From the NCBI GenBank assembly GCA_003241055.1, contig QFOD01000033.1, positions 1-33,134 on the forward strand: DNA of 33,134 bases, given 5' to 3'. This document shows positions 16,049-24,174 of this stretch, in pieces. The stretch is from Roseateles depolymerans (lineage in GTDB: Bacteria > Pseudomonadota > Gammaproteobacteria > Burkholderiales > Burkholderiaceae_C). A model generated the notes under the pieces. The model did not search any database and was not told the origin of the DNA. It was given only the letters and a program-made list of their open reading frames with translations. Numbering within the stretch: the stretch's first letter is position 1; each line of letters begins with the position of its first letter. The translations under genes and the position numbers were made by a program.

Positions 16049-17908
16049 TCATGATTCAGCCACCGGGATGTCGAGCCCTGAATTGGCAAGCTCTCGCCGC
16101 AAGAAGAAGTATTGCCGTGCACCATCGACGCTCGGCCCGCAAGCAGGACGAACCGGCAATTCGCTGAGCAATGCCTTTGGCGATCGCTTCATGGCACTGG
16201 CAACTTCGCTCAACGAAACGTATTCCGCTTTGAAGCGGTGAACCGCATCCCGATGGATGCGCCTACCGCTCCGGCCCTTGGAGACCTCTGAGGAATGCAA
16301 CATGCCCGCTCGAACCAGCTGATACCCGACCTGCTGCTTCACCCCAAGTAGCTGAGCTGCTGCGTCAACGGAAAGCCACTCCCGGGCATTCTGTTCTCTC
16401 GCTTGTCGCCAGGCGGCTGCGGCGTCGCGCATGAGCACAAGGCCGCCGATGCCGGCCAGGCCTGCGGCGACCCCTACGACGGGAACGGCACCAGACTGGA
16501 TCGCCCGGAGCAATTCTGGGAACTCGCCCTTCTGCAGCCGCCACGACTTGAGAAGCTGATGCAGGCCGACCCCATGCCCAGAGTCCAGCGACTTCGTGGG
16601 CAACTGGGCAAGACAGCGCGCCATCACACCGTCAATCTCGCTCCGAGCCAGCAACCATGGACGGGCACCGCCCTTCGACCGAAAGTGAGCCGTCAACAGG
16701 CCTCCGTCGATGAGCTCTCGAACCCGGCTCTCGGCAATACCCAGTGACCTCGCTGCAGTCTGAAGGTTGACGCCATCCTCAACGTATCGAGCGATCACGT
16801 CGACCTCTGACGTTGGCACAGACCAAGCGGTCCGACCGCTGGGGAGTTGAACGACGTGAGCATCGACAAGCCCCGCCAGATGGAGTTGCCTGACGACTGA
16901 AGGCGCTGTGCCCGCCGCACGCGCCGACGCGGCAACCGTTTGGCGTCCATGAGCTGCCTGGGTGCGATTGCTGAGATTGCGGTTGCGACGGCAGACAAGA
17001 CCCCACCAATGCTCATTCAGGTAGTTCTCGAATGCATCGCGTAGGAAATGAAAGCAGGGGTCGGCGAGGTACACGTAAAGCCACTTGTAGATACGGCCGT
17101 AGGTCTTGGAGATGCTGAAGCTGCCTTGCCTCGAATCTCGGTGGGTGTCCAGCACGGTGTGGAAGCCGCGCGGCCAGTCATGCAAAAGCTGACCCAGTGC
17201 GGTGCTTTGTCGGGCCGATACGTCTACGCGGTCGAGGCCCGAGACCTGGCCCGTCTTTCTCGCCCGTTGTGCATCGACGATCTGGTCGGCGATCCGCAGC
17301 AGCTTCAGCCAACCGTCAACCGGCAGATCAAGAACGGGATCGGACGCTCCGCAAAGAAGCTTGCCTATCAGTCGATCTTGAACATCCACGAGCGCGACGC
17401 TCCCTGCAGATGTCGGGGCACGAGTCAAGTCGTAGCCGCAGGAACAGATGGATAGACGCGGCCGCTCCAGCCGCTGCACCGCACTGCACCGCGGACAGGC
17501 ATCACGCAGCACGACACGATGCCGGTCGCACCAGCAAATGAGCTTGATTGACCACGGCCAGCGAAGATGCATTGAATCCCGCAGGCATGAAGGACACCAA
17601 CGCATAACCACCAGGCTGAAGTCGGCCCTCACCAGTCCACAAGGCAGGGTGTCAACCTCATCGCAATACTGCAGCCATGGGCCCTTCAGCAGACTCCAGT
17701 CACTGTCGGCCAGACCAAGTGCGCTCTGCAGCATCTTCGGGCCAGTGCCGAAATGAGCAGCAATGGCGGTCCTGAGTGTCCTGGGGGACTCAACTCCGAA
17801 CAGCTCGGAGAGCCGAACCATGTAGCTTGCAGGCGATTCTCCAAGTACAGGCCGAGGCCGGAGAGGCAGCCGCCGAACGTGGCCAGAGCCGTCTCGGTTC
17901 TCTCTCAT
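16049..17908 (-). CDS. TnsD/TniQ-family target-selection protein with extra HTH domains
   Basis: 619 residues from ATG at 17908, overlapping the upstream stop as ATGA. N-terminal TniQ domain: LGESPASYMVRLSELFGV, then a zinc finger with CPSC (105-108), H130, CPRC (138-141) and CSCG (155-158). The C-terminal half has several HTH-like units: VNLQTAARSLGIAESRVREL; WLSVDAAAQLLGVKQQVGYQ; YVSLSEVASAMKRSPKALLS. Known: TnsD recognises a fixed chromosomal site through such C-terminal DNA-binding parts and recruits TnsC. This longer paralogue is therefore the likelier sequence-specific selector, while the shorter one upstream may serve a different target pathway. Confidence 0.82.
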   Translation of the reverse strand: MRENRDGSGHVRRLPLRPRPVLGESPASYMVRLSELFGVESPRTLRTAIAAHFGTGPKMLQSALGLADSDWSLLKGPWLQYCDEVDTLPCGLVRADFSLVVMRWCPSCLRDSMHLRWPWSIKLICWCDRHRVVLRDACPRCSAVQRLERPRLSICSCGYDLTRAPTSAGSVALVDVQDRLIGKLLCGASDPVLDLPVDGWLKLLRIADQIVDAQRARKTGQVSGLDRVDVSARQSTALGQLLHDWPRGFHTVLDTHRDSRQGSFSISKTYGRIYKWLYVYLADPCFHFLRDAFENYLNEHWWGLVCRRNRNLSNRTQAAHGRQTVAASARAAGTAPSVVRQLHLAGLVDAHVVQLPSGRTAWSVPTSEVDVIARYVEDGVNLQTAARSLGIAESRVRELIDGGLLTAHFRSKGGARPWLLARSEIDGVMARCLAQLPTKSLDSGHGVGLHQLLKSWRLQKGEFPELLRAIQSGAVPVVGVAAGLAGIGGLVLMRDAAAAWRQAREQNAREWLSVDAAAQLLGVKQQVGYQLVRAGMLHSSEVSKGRSGRRIHRDAVHRFKAEYVSLSEVASAMKRSPKALLSELPVRPACGPSVDGARQYFFLRRELANSGLDIPVAES

Positions 17909-19260
17909 GCGGTGCAGGTTGCATAGGCTCGGCGACTAAGGCGTTCGAGCCGGTGTGCAAGCGCCGTGGACGCGCCGGCCAACTGCGCAGAGGCCGTGAA
18001 AAGCACCTGCTGCGGATCTTTGGCGGCATCGACAAATCTCTCCGGCCAGGCCCATGCCAATGGTCGGAACTTCTCAACAGGCAGGTCGGCCCACGCCGCG
18101 TCCAGAAGCCGATTCAGGATCGTCCAATGAGGCCGCGAGTAGCTGCCGTAGTGCAGCGCGTGCGTGCTGCTGGTGCTCCTCTTCGCCAGAAATCTGGCGA
18201 TGTGCGGAGCCACCGGCTCGTAGTGCTCAAAGAGCCGCTTCCACCACTCACTGAACTGGCAAAGTCGCCGCTGCCGCTCTTGGAGCCCAAGGGTTGGATT
18301 GAAAACGATCAGGTTGCCGTTCTTGGACGGTGGCAGAAGGTCCAACCGCCGCCACTCAGCGATCTGCCGAAGTTCGGGAGCCGCGCCCTTGTCTGCGACA
18401 ACACGGGAGTACCACTCGTGGACTCCCCTCAGGGCCACGTCGGGCATCAAATCAATGCAGAGCTGAGAATTCCCTGCGACGAGCAATCGCTCCACGCGTG
18501 TCAAGCTCCGTCTCAGCAAAGCTGGCCAGCGGCCTAGTAGCCGCCCCGTGATGGCACCAGCCCTGGTCTTGGCCAGCGTAGCCCGCCACTCGGGTGGGGG
18601 TACTTGCCAGACGAGCTCATGCATCAATTGAACCGTTCGAAAGGGCGTAACGGCAGGCTGTACAGGGTCGGATCGCATCCCCGCCTCGTGCCGATAGGCC
18701 TGAATTCCCCGTATGACGAACTCGTCGGCGTTCAATTCACCGCGCCTGGCAGGCTCATTCGCAATTTCCCGCAAATCCAGCCCGCAAGGACATCGCCAGT
18801 CGGCCTGCAGAGTCCGCCAAGAAATCCTCCTGTTGCACTGGCATTTGTCCAGCAGCACGCAACGATGGCGCAAACAGGTCTGAACAAGCGGCAGCTCCCA
18901 CGCTGCCTGGTGGTGTCCATCCAGCTCGAGGCAGCGGGGACATGCGCGCAAATTCTGGTAGCTGAACTCCGCTTGAGAATTGAGTCGGCCTTCACCGGGT
19001 GGAGCCGCCAGATGATTGAGGCGCCATACCTCTCGCTCAGCGCCCAAGCGCCCGCCTGCAATCGCGTCCAAGAGTCGCCACGCTTCATCAAACCTGGACA
19101 GCTTGGTGGGGCGGTAAATGGTCTCCAGACTCATATGCAGCACGTCCGGTACGCGGTGGCCGTTGCTTCCGTAGAACCGGTAGATGTAGCCCGCGAGGCT
19201 TTCGCCGACCGACCTTTGCGGCCGAACCGGAAACTGTCCAAGGTCAAGCACGCTAGACAC
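17905..19260 (-). CDS. tniQ: TniQ-family transposition protein
   Basis: 451 residues from GTG at 19260, directly after the TnsC stop. N-terminal TniQ domain: SVGESLAGYIYRFYGSNGHR, then zinc-finger residues CPRC (107-110), H132, CQC (140-142) and CPCG (157-160). The rest is helical and ends in a basic region. It lacks the repeated HTH units of the longer paralogue that follows with a 4-bp overlap. Known: TniQ proteins bridge TnsC to the target selector; in CRISPR-associated transposons a short TniQ joins Cascade or Cas12k, and elsewhere it pairs with other selectors. No Cas protein is nearby, so its partner is unknown. Confidence 0.82.
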   Translation of the reverse strand: MSSVLDLGQFPVRPQRSVGESLAGYIYRFYGSNGHRVPDVLHMSLETIYRPTKLSRFDEAWRLLDAIAGGRLGAEREVWRLNHLAAPPGEGRLNSQAEFSYQNLRACPRCLELDGHHQAAWELPLVQTCLRHRCVLLDKCQCNRRISWRTLQADWRCPCGLDLREIANEPARRGELNADEFVIRGIQAYRHEAGMRSDPVQPAVTPFRTVQLMHELVWQVPPPEWRATLAKTRAGAITGRLLGRWPALLRRSLTRVERLLVAGNSQLCIDLMPDVALRGVHEWYSRVVADKGAAPELRQIAEWRRLDLLPPSKNGNLIVFNPTLGLQERQRRLCQFSEWWKRLFEHYEPVAPHIARFLAKRSTSSTHALHYGSYSRPHWTILNRLLDAAWADLPVEKFRPLAWAWPERFVDAAKDPQQVLFTASAQLAGASTALAHRLERLSRRAYATCTA

Positions 19261-20211
19261 CTATCGCCTGCCGCTGCCAAGTGCGCCACGCTCGAAGGGC
19301 TCGCCGGCGCGGTCAAGCCGCCGGAACTCGAAGCTTTTATGGAACGGGTTCAAGGCGCCGACACCCTGGGGCCAGATCGCAGCCGTGAACGCCTCCGCAA
19401 GGTCCGACACCGTCAAGACGTCGAGGCAGTTCGCCATGCCGAACCGCAATGCCTGAGACAACAGCACTTTGAAGAGGGCAACTCGCCCGTCGGTCCCAAA
19501 CCGAACGCGCTGGCCCAACTCCGACCAGGACATATCGCCGGGATCAAAGCGAATCGGCAGTGCATGCGCCAGGGAATTGAACAACTGGAGACACTCAGTC
19601 TCCACCGCCACATCCGGGTCTTGTCCAAGCTCCATCCGAATCTGGCGGGTGAAGCGGCGACGGAGTTGTTCGTTCACTCGAAGCAGTGCCTCCACTCTTG
19701 GCAGACCAAGTAGGACGCAAGGAATCTGAAGCTCATCCGTCAGCGCCTTCAGCCAATCTCCCACGTGGTACTGCGTGCCCGACCGCCCTCGATCCTGGAT
19801 GTGATTCGCCTCATCAAACAGGAGCAGCTCAACGCCGCACCCGCGGGCCAGCCGAACGGCCCGCGCGGTCTTGGCCGACGTCGTGCCCTTCGCGGGGGCG
19901 GGATCCCCCAGCCGGAACAGCATCTGCTCGGCCGCACCGCCGATCGTGGCTGCTGGCGGTATGGGCGCAAACAGAACGGGGATCACATCCCGCTCCAGAT
20001 GTACCTGCTTCGGGTACTTCTGGAGCATGGTTCGGCACAGAGTGGTCTTGCCTGTACCAGACTCACCCGTCACCAGCAGGTTCTCAACCATGCCGGTAAG
20101 GCGGAACTGCGTCAACAGCCGGTCAATCGCATCTGACGCCGCCACGAAAGGTGGGAAGAGCAGGTACTCGGCATCAAAGGCGCCGAACACTTCGAAGTCG
20201 CGGTGGTTCAT
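19261..20211 (-). CDS. tnsC: TnsC/TniB-like AAA+ ATPase
   Basis: 316 residues from ATG at 20211, with a strong GGGAGG site; the start overlaps the TnsB stop as ATGA. Walker A VTGESGTGKTT (47-57), Walker B GVELLLFDEANHIQD (Asp133-Glu134), sensor-like PCVLLGLPRVEALL and an RRRF arginine-rich motif. Known: TnsC/TniB forms filaments on target DNA, receives the target signal from TniQ/TnsD and activates the TnsAB transposase. Its size is closer to TniB-type proteins than to the larger E. coli TnsC. Confidence 0.87.
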   Translation of the reverse strand: MNHRDFEVFGAFDAEYLLFPPFVAASDAIDRLLTQFRLTGMVENLLVTGESGTGKTTLCRTMLQKYPKQVHLERDVIPVLFAPIPPAATIGGAAEQMLFRLGDPAPAKGTTSAKTARAVRLARGCGVELLLFDEANHIQDRGRSGTQYHVGDWLKALTDELQIPCVLLGLPRVEALLRVNEQLRRRFTRQIRMELGQDPDVAVETECLQLFNSLAHALPIRFDPGDMSWSELGQRVRFGTDGRVALFKVLLSQALRFGMANCLDVLTVSDLAEAFTAAIWPQGVGALNPFHKSFEFRRLDRAGEPFERGALGSGRR

Positions 20212-22202
20212 TCGGACCTCCCTGGCGCGAGCCGAAACGCCGGGAGAAGCGCCGGTGGATCATTCGCGGCAGCGGTTGACCGCTTCGGCACTTCCGCCTT
20301 CTTCGGCGCTGGGGCAACAGCCGCTGATGCGGGCTCAAGACGTCCCTGCGGCTTGGTACTGGTGATCCCGTGGAGTTGCGCGGCGCGACGCCGTGTCCGT
20401 TGCTTCCGACTGGTGACCATCTGTTCGAGTGCCACCGCCATCTGATACTTGGCGGTGATGAGCGCCTGGGTGTCCTCTGCATCCTTGCCGGCTTCGCGCA
20501 CCTGTTGGCGGAGAAGCTGGTGTTGTGTCAGGGTGAGGCCCTTCGCATAGGCCTGATCTGCCGCGAGGACCGTCACCGGATCGGGCTCTTCCGGCCCCCA
20601 GACTTGGACATCCCCAAGATCCTCTGCATCGAAGACCACTCTCACCTTGGTTCCAGCCCCCCACTTTTTGAGCAGAGGCAGCAGACTGTCATCCGCATAT
20701 CGAATGCCTTCGACGGTGATCCCGTCAGGGCGCAGGGCTCGCTCTCTGACCAAACCAATTCGTCGCTGGAGCGACTTGAGGTCCGCAGGCAATTGCGGTG
20801 TTCTGCGTCCGACGCCTTCGTGCCACTTGGCCCAGGGCGTAGTTCCCAGTCCTCGGTGCGTCGTTTGCGCATAGACATCCAGCACCCACTTCTCAAACAG
20901 GTGCTTGAATTCGCCCATGGTAAGCAGGGCATGCCGCTGCGGGTCGTAGTCGCCTCGGTCGGCCAGCTTGGCCATGGCCGCGCCGGGGATCTGATGGGCA
21001 AAAAAATAGTTGACGGTCTTCAGGTAACGCTCAATCGACCCCTTGAACCTCGGCGTCCGCTTTGGGCAGAACTGCAGACGGATCATCAAGTCCAAGGCCA
21101 CGCTTTCCAGATCGAGCCCATGAAATTCGAGGCCGTTGTCCAGGACCAAGACGTCCATGATTCCGAAGCAAGGCCAGAGATGCTGGACAGGGAGGTCCGG
21201 GATCACCTCAACAACCGGGCTCTTTGGCAAGATCGCATGTCGCAGGGCTCCCATCACCGCCGCGGCAGAGGTGCCGCCAAAGCTCAAGTAGTAACCCAAC
21301 GGGAATCGGCTGTAGTGGTCGATGAAGACGGTGAGCGTCGGCCGGCCCAAGGGCAACCACGTCACCTCATCGATCAAGAAAAGATCCAGCGGCGTATGGT
21401 CTGCCTCCACACGCTCCAAGACGCATTGGGTTCGTGGGCCCAGCTTCGCAATTCGGAAGCGCCGATCCGCAGATGCCTCGCCTTCACGAAGAACGGTTTT
21501 GTCGTAGGCCTCCACCCGGGCGAGCAACCTGTAGGTGGTGCGCTTGCAAGGTGTCTGCAGCCTTTCGTCAGGAAGACGTCGGGCATTCTCTAAATCGATC
21601 CTTCCAGCCAGGCGTTCATGAATGTCCGCACCAGTCGCGTTGGGGCTCAGCTTGAACGCTGCATCCACGGAATCCGCGAGCAGTTCCAAGACCCGCGCGT
21701 CCTGCCGGCTTGCCTTTGCTCCCCGGCTCCCAAACAGAGGGACCAATGCGCGGACATCGCCAAACGCCTTAAACCGCGAGTGCCATCGCCACAGGGTTGC
21801 GCGCGACGGGGGGGCGGCGTCACCCATTTCGGCCGCCTTCGCTGCAATGAAGGGCTCGATGAATTCAGACTCAAACGTGAAGCTTCCCTGGTCGACCAAG
21901 GCGAGAACATAGGCGCGCCGGCGCTTGAACTCGCGCATCTGTACCTCGCTCAAGCCGTTCAACGGCGCAGATTGAAGTGGGCTCCTGGCCTTGCTGGTGC
22001 TCGCATCAGATGCAGAAATCCGCCCAGCCGCGTAGGCCGAAAGGAGCTCCTGCTCGGTCTTCAGAACCGTGCGGCCGTCGTGACAACGTTGCAGGACGAC
22101 CTGACCAATATCCTGGGGGTCCGCCCTGTGCAGACGCTCGATCTGGTACGTCGTCCCTTCCAATTCAAAGGTCTGACCGACGCGGAGCGAAAAGTTCGCC
22201 AT
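20208..22202 (-). CDS. tnsB: TnsB/TniA-like DDE transposase
   Basis: 664 residues from ATG at 22202 with AAGGAGGT 5-6 bp upstream, a near-perfect ribosome-binding site. N-terminal HTH domains (YVLALVDQG..., SRATLWRWHSRFKAFG) bind the ends. The rve-type catalytic core has D268 (VEADHTPLDLF), D355 (VLVLDNGLEFHG) and E391 (FKGSIERYLK), giving a canonical D-D-35-E. A beta-barrel region and a basic, disordered C-terminal tail (RKQRTRRRAAQ, then Pro/Ala-rich) follow; in relatives the tail contacts TnsC. It joins the 3' ends of the transposon to the target. It overlaps tnsA by 38 bp and tnsC by 4 bp. Confidence 0.9.
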   Translation of the reverse strand: MANFSLRVGQTFELEGTTYQIERLHRADPQDIGQVVLQRCHDGRTVLKTEQELLSAYAAGRISASDASTSKARSPLQSAPLNGLSEVQMREFKRRRAYVLALVDQGSFTFESEFIEPFIAAKAAEMGDAAPPSRATLWRWHSRFKAFGDVRALVPLFGSRGAKASRQDARVLELLADSVDAAFKLSPNATGADIHERLAGRIDLENARRLPDERLQTPCKRTTYRLLARVEAYDKTVLREGEASADRRFRIAKLGPRTQCVLERVEADHTPLDLFLIDEVTWLPLGRPTLTVFIDHYSRFPLGYYLSFGGTSAAAVMGALRHAILPKSPVVEVIPDLPVQHLWPCFGIMDVLVLDNGLEFHGLDLESVALDLMIRLQFCPKRTPRFKGSIERYLKTVNYFFAHQIPGAAMAKLADRGDYDPQRHALLTMGEFKHLFEKWVLDVYAQTTHRGLGTTPWAKWHEGVGRRTPQLPADLKSLQRRIGLVRERALRPDGITVEGIRYADDSLLPLLKKWGAGTKVRVVFDAEDLGDVQVWGPEEPDPVTVLAADQAYAKGLTLTQHQLLRQQVREAGKDAEDTQALITAKYQMAVALEQMVTSRKQRTRRRAAQLHGITSTKPQGRLEPASAAVAPAPKKAEVPKRSTAAANDPPALLPAFRLAPGRSE

Positions 22203-22890
22203 GCGTACCTCCTTCGATGTCGATCCGCACGACGGAGTCCAGCGTGAGAGCCTGTTGCAGATCGCAGACCAGCAAGCCCATCAACATCAGTGAGAACGGG
22301 CTCAGCTGGTACGGCTCCAGCAATGCGGTCGCACGGCGAATCGACACTGGAAGCTCATGCCCGACCTTGCGCAGCGCAGCATGCGCGGCCGCAGTCGTTG
22401 GCCCGACGCGGGGCGCCTGGTGGTAGATCCACTTCAGGTTGCTGAGCCGCGGTTCCTGGCGGATCACCTCGTCCGTGAGGACGATGAACTCCCTACCGAC
22501 CCTGGCCATGTGCGCAGCGACACACTGCATTCGGTGCCATGTGTCTGGCTCTTCCAAATGCACTCTGGGCTTCACTTCGACCGTGAGCTGCCGGCCACCG
22601 ACGAAGGTCAGCAAGAAGTCGGGGGTGTACCGTCTCAGGCGCGGGCCGTCCGGGAAGCTGATCTTCTCTGGTTGCTCCACGTACCGTTCGATCTGCGGTG
22701 CAGTTTCAAACAGGTAGATCGCGTCGAGCTCAAGCAGCTTCTCGTGACCGACCATCCTGCCGGTCTTAGCACTCGGGAACTTGCCCCTGACGATTGCGCC
22801 CGTGTAGCGCACGATATTGCGTGCCGGCGTGTGGGGTGTACTGGCGGGCGAGCGCCCACGCCAAGTACCGTCCCAGCCTTGCTTCGACAT
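22165..22890 (-). CDS. tnsA: TnsA-like endonuclease
   Basis: 241 residues from ATG at 22890, chosen for the GGAGGA 6 bp upstream; an ATG at 22920 gives 10 more residues. The TnsA nuclease core is visible: a conserved Glu in GHEKLLELDAIYLFE (E50/E54), YTPDFLL (D91) and LTVEVKPR (E105, K107), the restriction-enzyme-like E/D/ExK site. A C-terminal part follows with VIRQEPRLSNLKWIYHQ. Known: TnsA cuts the 5' strands so that transposition is cut-and-paste; elements lacking it (Tn5053/Tn402, type V-K CAST) form cointegrates. Its presence predicts cut-and-paste movement here. First gene of the operon. Confidence 0.88.
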   Translation of the reverse strand: MSKQGWDGTWRGRSPASTPHTPARNIVRYTGAIVRGKFPSAKTGRMVGHEKLLELDAIYLFETAPQIERYVEQPEKISFPDGPRLRRYTPDFLLTFVGGRQLTVEVKPRVHLEEPDTWHRMQCVAAHMARVGREFIVLTDEVIRQEPRLSNLKWIYHQAPRVGPTTAAAHAALRKVGHELPVSIRRATALLEPYQLSPFSLMLMGLLVCDLQQALTLDSVVRIDIEGGTHGELFAPRRSDL

Positions 22891-22904
22891 GTCGACTCCT
22901 CCAA

Positions 22905-22981
22905 GGGCTCCGAGCCCCATGAGGACCTGCAGAGCCGAACTGGATCTTGGTCAGCCAACCGATTTCAGGCGTAGCTACGCC
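22905..22981. promoter_or_regulatory. two perfect palindromes upstream of tnsA
   Basis: GGGCTC-C-GAGCCC (22905-22917) lies just before the tnsA ribosome-binding site, and GGCGTAGCTACGCC (22968-22981) about 80 bp upstream of the start. Two CGATTT-containing stretches (about 22959 and 22991) flank the second one. They could be operators for the Xre protein encoded next door, or part of the transposon end. The sequence alone cannot decide. Confidence 0.35.
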
Positions 22982-23099
22982 CGTCGCTGGCGATTTGCCT
23001 GCGAATCAATCGATGGCCGGGGATGAAGGAGGCTTGACTGCCGGGCAGCCGTTCAGGACACTGAGAGTGCGAATTCGGCGTTCCTAGCGGACGCTACCC

Positions 23100-23134
23100 A
23101 GCGGGGCAAGCCAGCGATGGTTTGTCCCGCTTTT
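23100..23134 (+). terminator. hairpin with short T-run at the 3' end of the Xre gene
   Basis: Arms AGCGGGGCAA (23100-23109) and TTGTCCCGCT (23122-23131) pair over 10 bp with one G-U, around a 12-base loop. TTTT follows on the plus strand only (23131-23134). The element overlaps the stop codon of the minus-strand Xre gene. As a terminator it would suit plus-strand transcription, yet no plus-strand gene precedes it, so it may instead cap the minus-strand message or be part of a transposon end. Confidence 0.35.
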
Positions 23135-23567
23135 ACATGGTGGCCTCCGATCGGGGGCGCTTTCGCAGCCGGTGCAACTCGACTGGTGGCGCCTCTGCCA
23201 GGCGCGCCCGCATGCCGATGATTTCCCGGATCAGGGTGACCTGCGCCGGGTGAAGCGTGTCCAGGTGGTCCCGCAGTTCCGAGACCATCCAAAACAGAGA
23301 CTCGGGCATGTCGTTTCGCAGGTTGATCCGTCGCTCCGATGCGGCAGCGGCGGATCTAAGGTCCGCCTGTTCGGCATCGCCCAGTTGCAGCGCCTTGATC
23401 GCCCGCTCAATGAACTCATCCGTAGGCGGTCCTTTGGACCCGATCTCCAGCGCGGAGATGTACGTCTGCTCGTACCCCATGGCTTCGGCCAGGTCGCCTT
23501 GACGCATGCCGTGACGCATGCGGAGCTCGCGAAGGACTCGGGAAAACGGGCTCAAGATGACTCGCAA
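23133..23567 (-). CDS. Xre-family HTH regulator
   Basis: 144 residues with a TTG start at 23567; another TTG at 23555 is possible, and neither has a clear ribosome-binding site. The N-terminal HTH_3 domain covers residues ~8-65: VLRELRMRHGMRQGDLAEAM, YEQTYISALEIGSKGPPTD, FIERAIKALQL. The rest is helical with an extended C-terminal tail rich in Arg/Pro. Such proteins bind operators as dimers. The gene is 240 bp upstream of tnsA on the same strand, and a 21-bp palindrome lies 75 bp upstream of its own start, so it may regulate itself, the tns operon, or both. Confidence 0.75.
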   Translation of the reverse strand: MRVILSPFSRVLRELRMRHGMRQGDLAEAMGYEQTYISALEIGSKGPPTDEFIERAIKALQLGDAEQADLRSAAAASERRINLRNDMPESLFWMVSELRDHLDTLHPAQVTLIREIIGMRARLAEAPPVELHRLRKRPRSEATM

Positions 23568-23641
23568 CAGTCGTGAATTTGACGGTCAGCGTAGGTATCG
23601 ACGCAGGGGCTGTCAAACGGCTGCGGACGCTTGAAAGTGCG

Positions 23642-23662
23642 GTGCTGCCAGAGTGGCAGCAC
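23642..23662. promoter_or_regulatory. 21-bp inverted repeat, candidate Xre operator
   Basis: Perfect 9-bp arms GTGCTGCCA and TGGCAGCAC around GAG, without a T-run, 75 bp upstream of the minus-strand Xre start. The spacing and symmetry suit a dimeric HTH protein. Binding is inferred only from proximity. Confidence 0.5.
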
Positions 23663-23893
23663 GACTGGTTGACGTTGTTGGGGCAAACGCCTTGTCCGGC
23701 AAGGATTCGGGCAGAGGGCGGTTCAGCTACTTGATCGCCGCAGGCTTGGCTGGGCCAATTCCGACTGATCTACACGGACTTCGCGTTCAACTGGTTGATG
23801 GTCGAGTCGACCAAGAACTCTTGCCGCCTTGCTCGCCCCGACGCATCTTTTCAGCACCTGGCGCATTCGCTAGCTCGGCGAGCTGATACTCTG

Positions 23894-23915
23894 TGCAAAA
23901 CGCTAGCGTTTTGCA
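23894..23915. promoter_or_regulatory. perfect 22-bp palindrome, candidate operator of the ribbon-helix-helix protein
   Basis: The arms TGCAAAACGCT and AGCGTTTTGCA form an uninterrupted perfect palindrome. It ends 14 bp before the TTG start of the small ribbon-helix-helix gene, and a TGATACT (-10-like) lies at about 23884. Small Arc-type proteins bind such symmetric sites and repress themselves, so control of the downstream restriction enzyme through this site is likely. Confidence 0.6.
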
Positions 23916-23929
23916 GACCGGAGTCCACC

Positions 23930-24124
23930 TTGGCCATCACAAAAACCGAAGTCGTCAGCGTCAGGGTGCCCCCAGACGTCAAGGCCGCTCTCATCGCTGC
24001 TGCAGAACATGAACGGCGCAGCATCGCATCCATGGTGGAGTTCATGGTCCTGGAGTACTGCCGTGCGCGTGGCATCACGCCACCGCCCCCGGCCATGGCA
24101 TCGCGCGCGCGTAAAGCGCCTTGA
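23930..24124 (+). CDS. short Arc/ribbon-helix-helix-type DNA-binding protein
   Basis: 64 residues from TTG at 23930, with GGAG 6 bp upstream; the frame is open to 23795 but the upstream part crosses the palindrome and looks non-coding. Core: TEVVSVRVPPDVKAALIAAA as strand plus first helix, then RRSIASMVEFMVLEYCRARG as second helix, the standard ribbon-helix-helix pattern. The C-terminus is a short basic tail. It immediately precedes the ISP restriction gene (50 bp to its ATG, or a TTGA overlap if the restriction gene starts at TTG 24121). I infer an autorepressor that delays or limits the restriction enzyme, comparable to C proteins in type II systems. Confidence 0.72.
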   Translation: MAITKTEVVSVRVPPDVKAALIAAAEHERRSIASMVEFMVLEYCRARGITPPPPAMASRARKAP

Positions 24125-24174
24125 GCCAGCGACCGCTTCGCCCGCACAAACAGAACAGAACCGCCAAGATACCT

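Larger units (their letters stand above)
16049..22890 (-). mobile_element. Tn7-like transposition module with two TniQ-family genes (ends not located)
   Basis: Five genes run on the minus strand with overlaps or no gap: TnsA-like nuclease, TnsB/TniA-like DDE transposase, TnsC/TniB-like AAA protein, a 451-aa TniQ and a 619-aa TnsD-like TniQ. All catalytic residues examined are intact, so the module may be active. In Tn7 the tnsA gene lies beside one end and the cargo beyond the target-selector genes. By analogy one end should lie to the right of 22890 and cargo to the left of 15701. Terminal inverted repeats and target duplications could not be established by eye. Confidence 0.8.
23568..23929. 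other. gene-poor intergenic region with several palindromes
   Basis: No convincing gene; a 77-codon plus-strand frame at 23653-23886 has no domain or ribosome-binding site. The region holds an inverted repeat at 23642-23662, a 15-bp odd palindrome TGGTCGA-G-TCGACCA (23799-23813), and a 22-bp palindrome at 23894-23915. It separates the minus-strand Xre gene from the plus-strand ribbon-helix-helix/ISP cluster and must contain promoters for both. Confidence 0.5.

Noticed and set aside
18604..19713. 369-codon plus-strand open frame
   Set aside because: Lies antisense across the TniQ and TnsC genes, which have clear zinc-finger and Walker motifs; no recognisable domain of its own.
20370..21593. 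407-codon plus-strand open frame
   Set aside because: Antisense to the DDE transposase gene, whose catalytic residues and D-35-E spacing are intact; typical long shadow frame of GC-rich DNA.
23653..23886. 77-codon plus-strand frame in the intergenic region
   Set aside because: No domain or ribosome-binding site, and it crosses a palindrome; composition not convincing.
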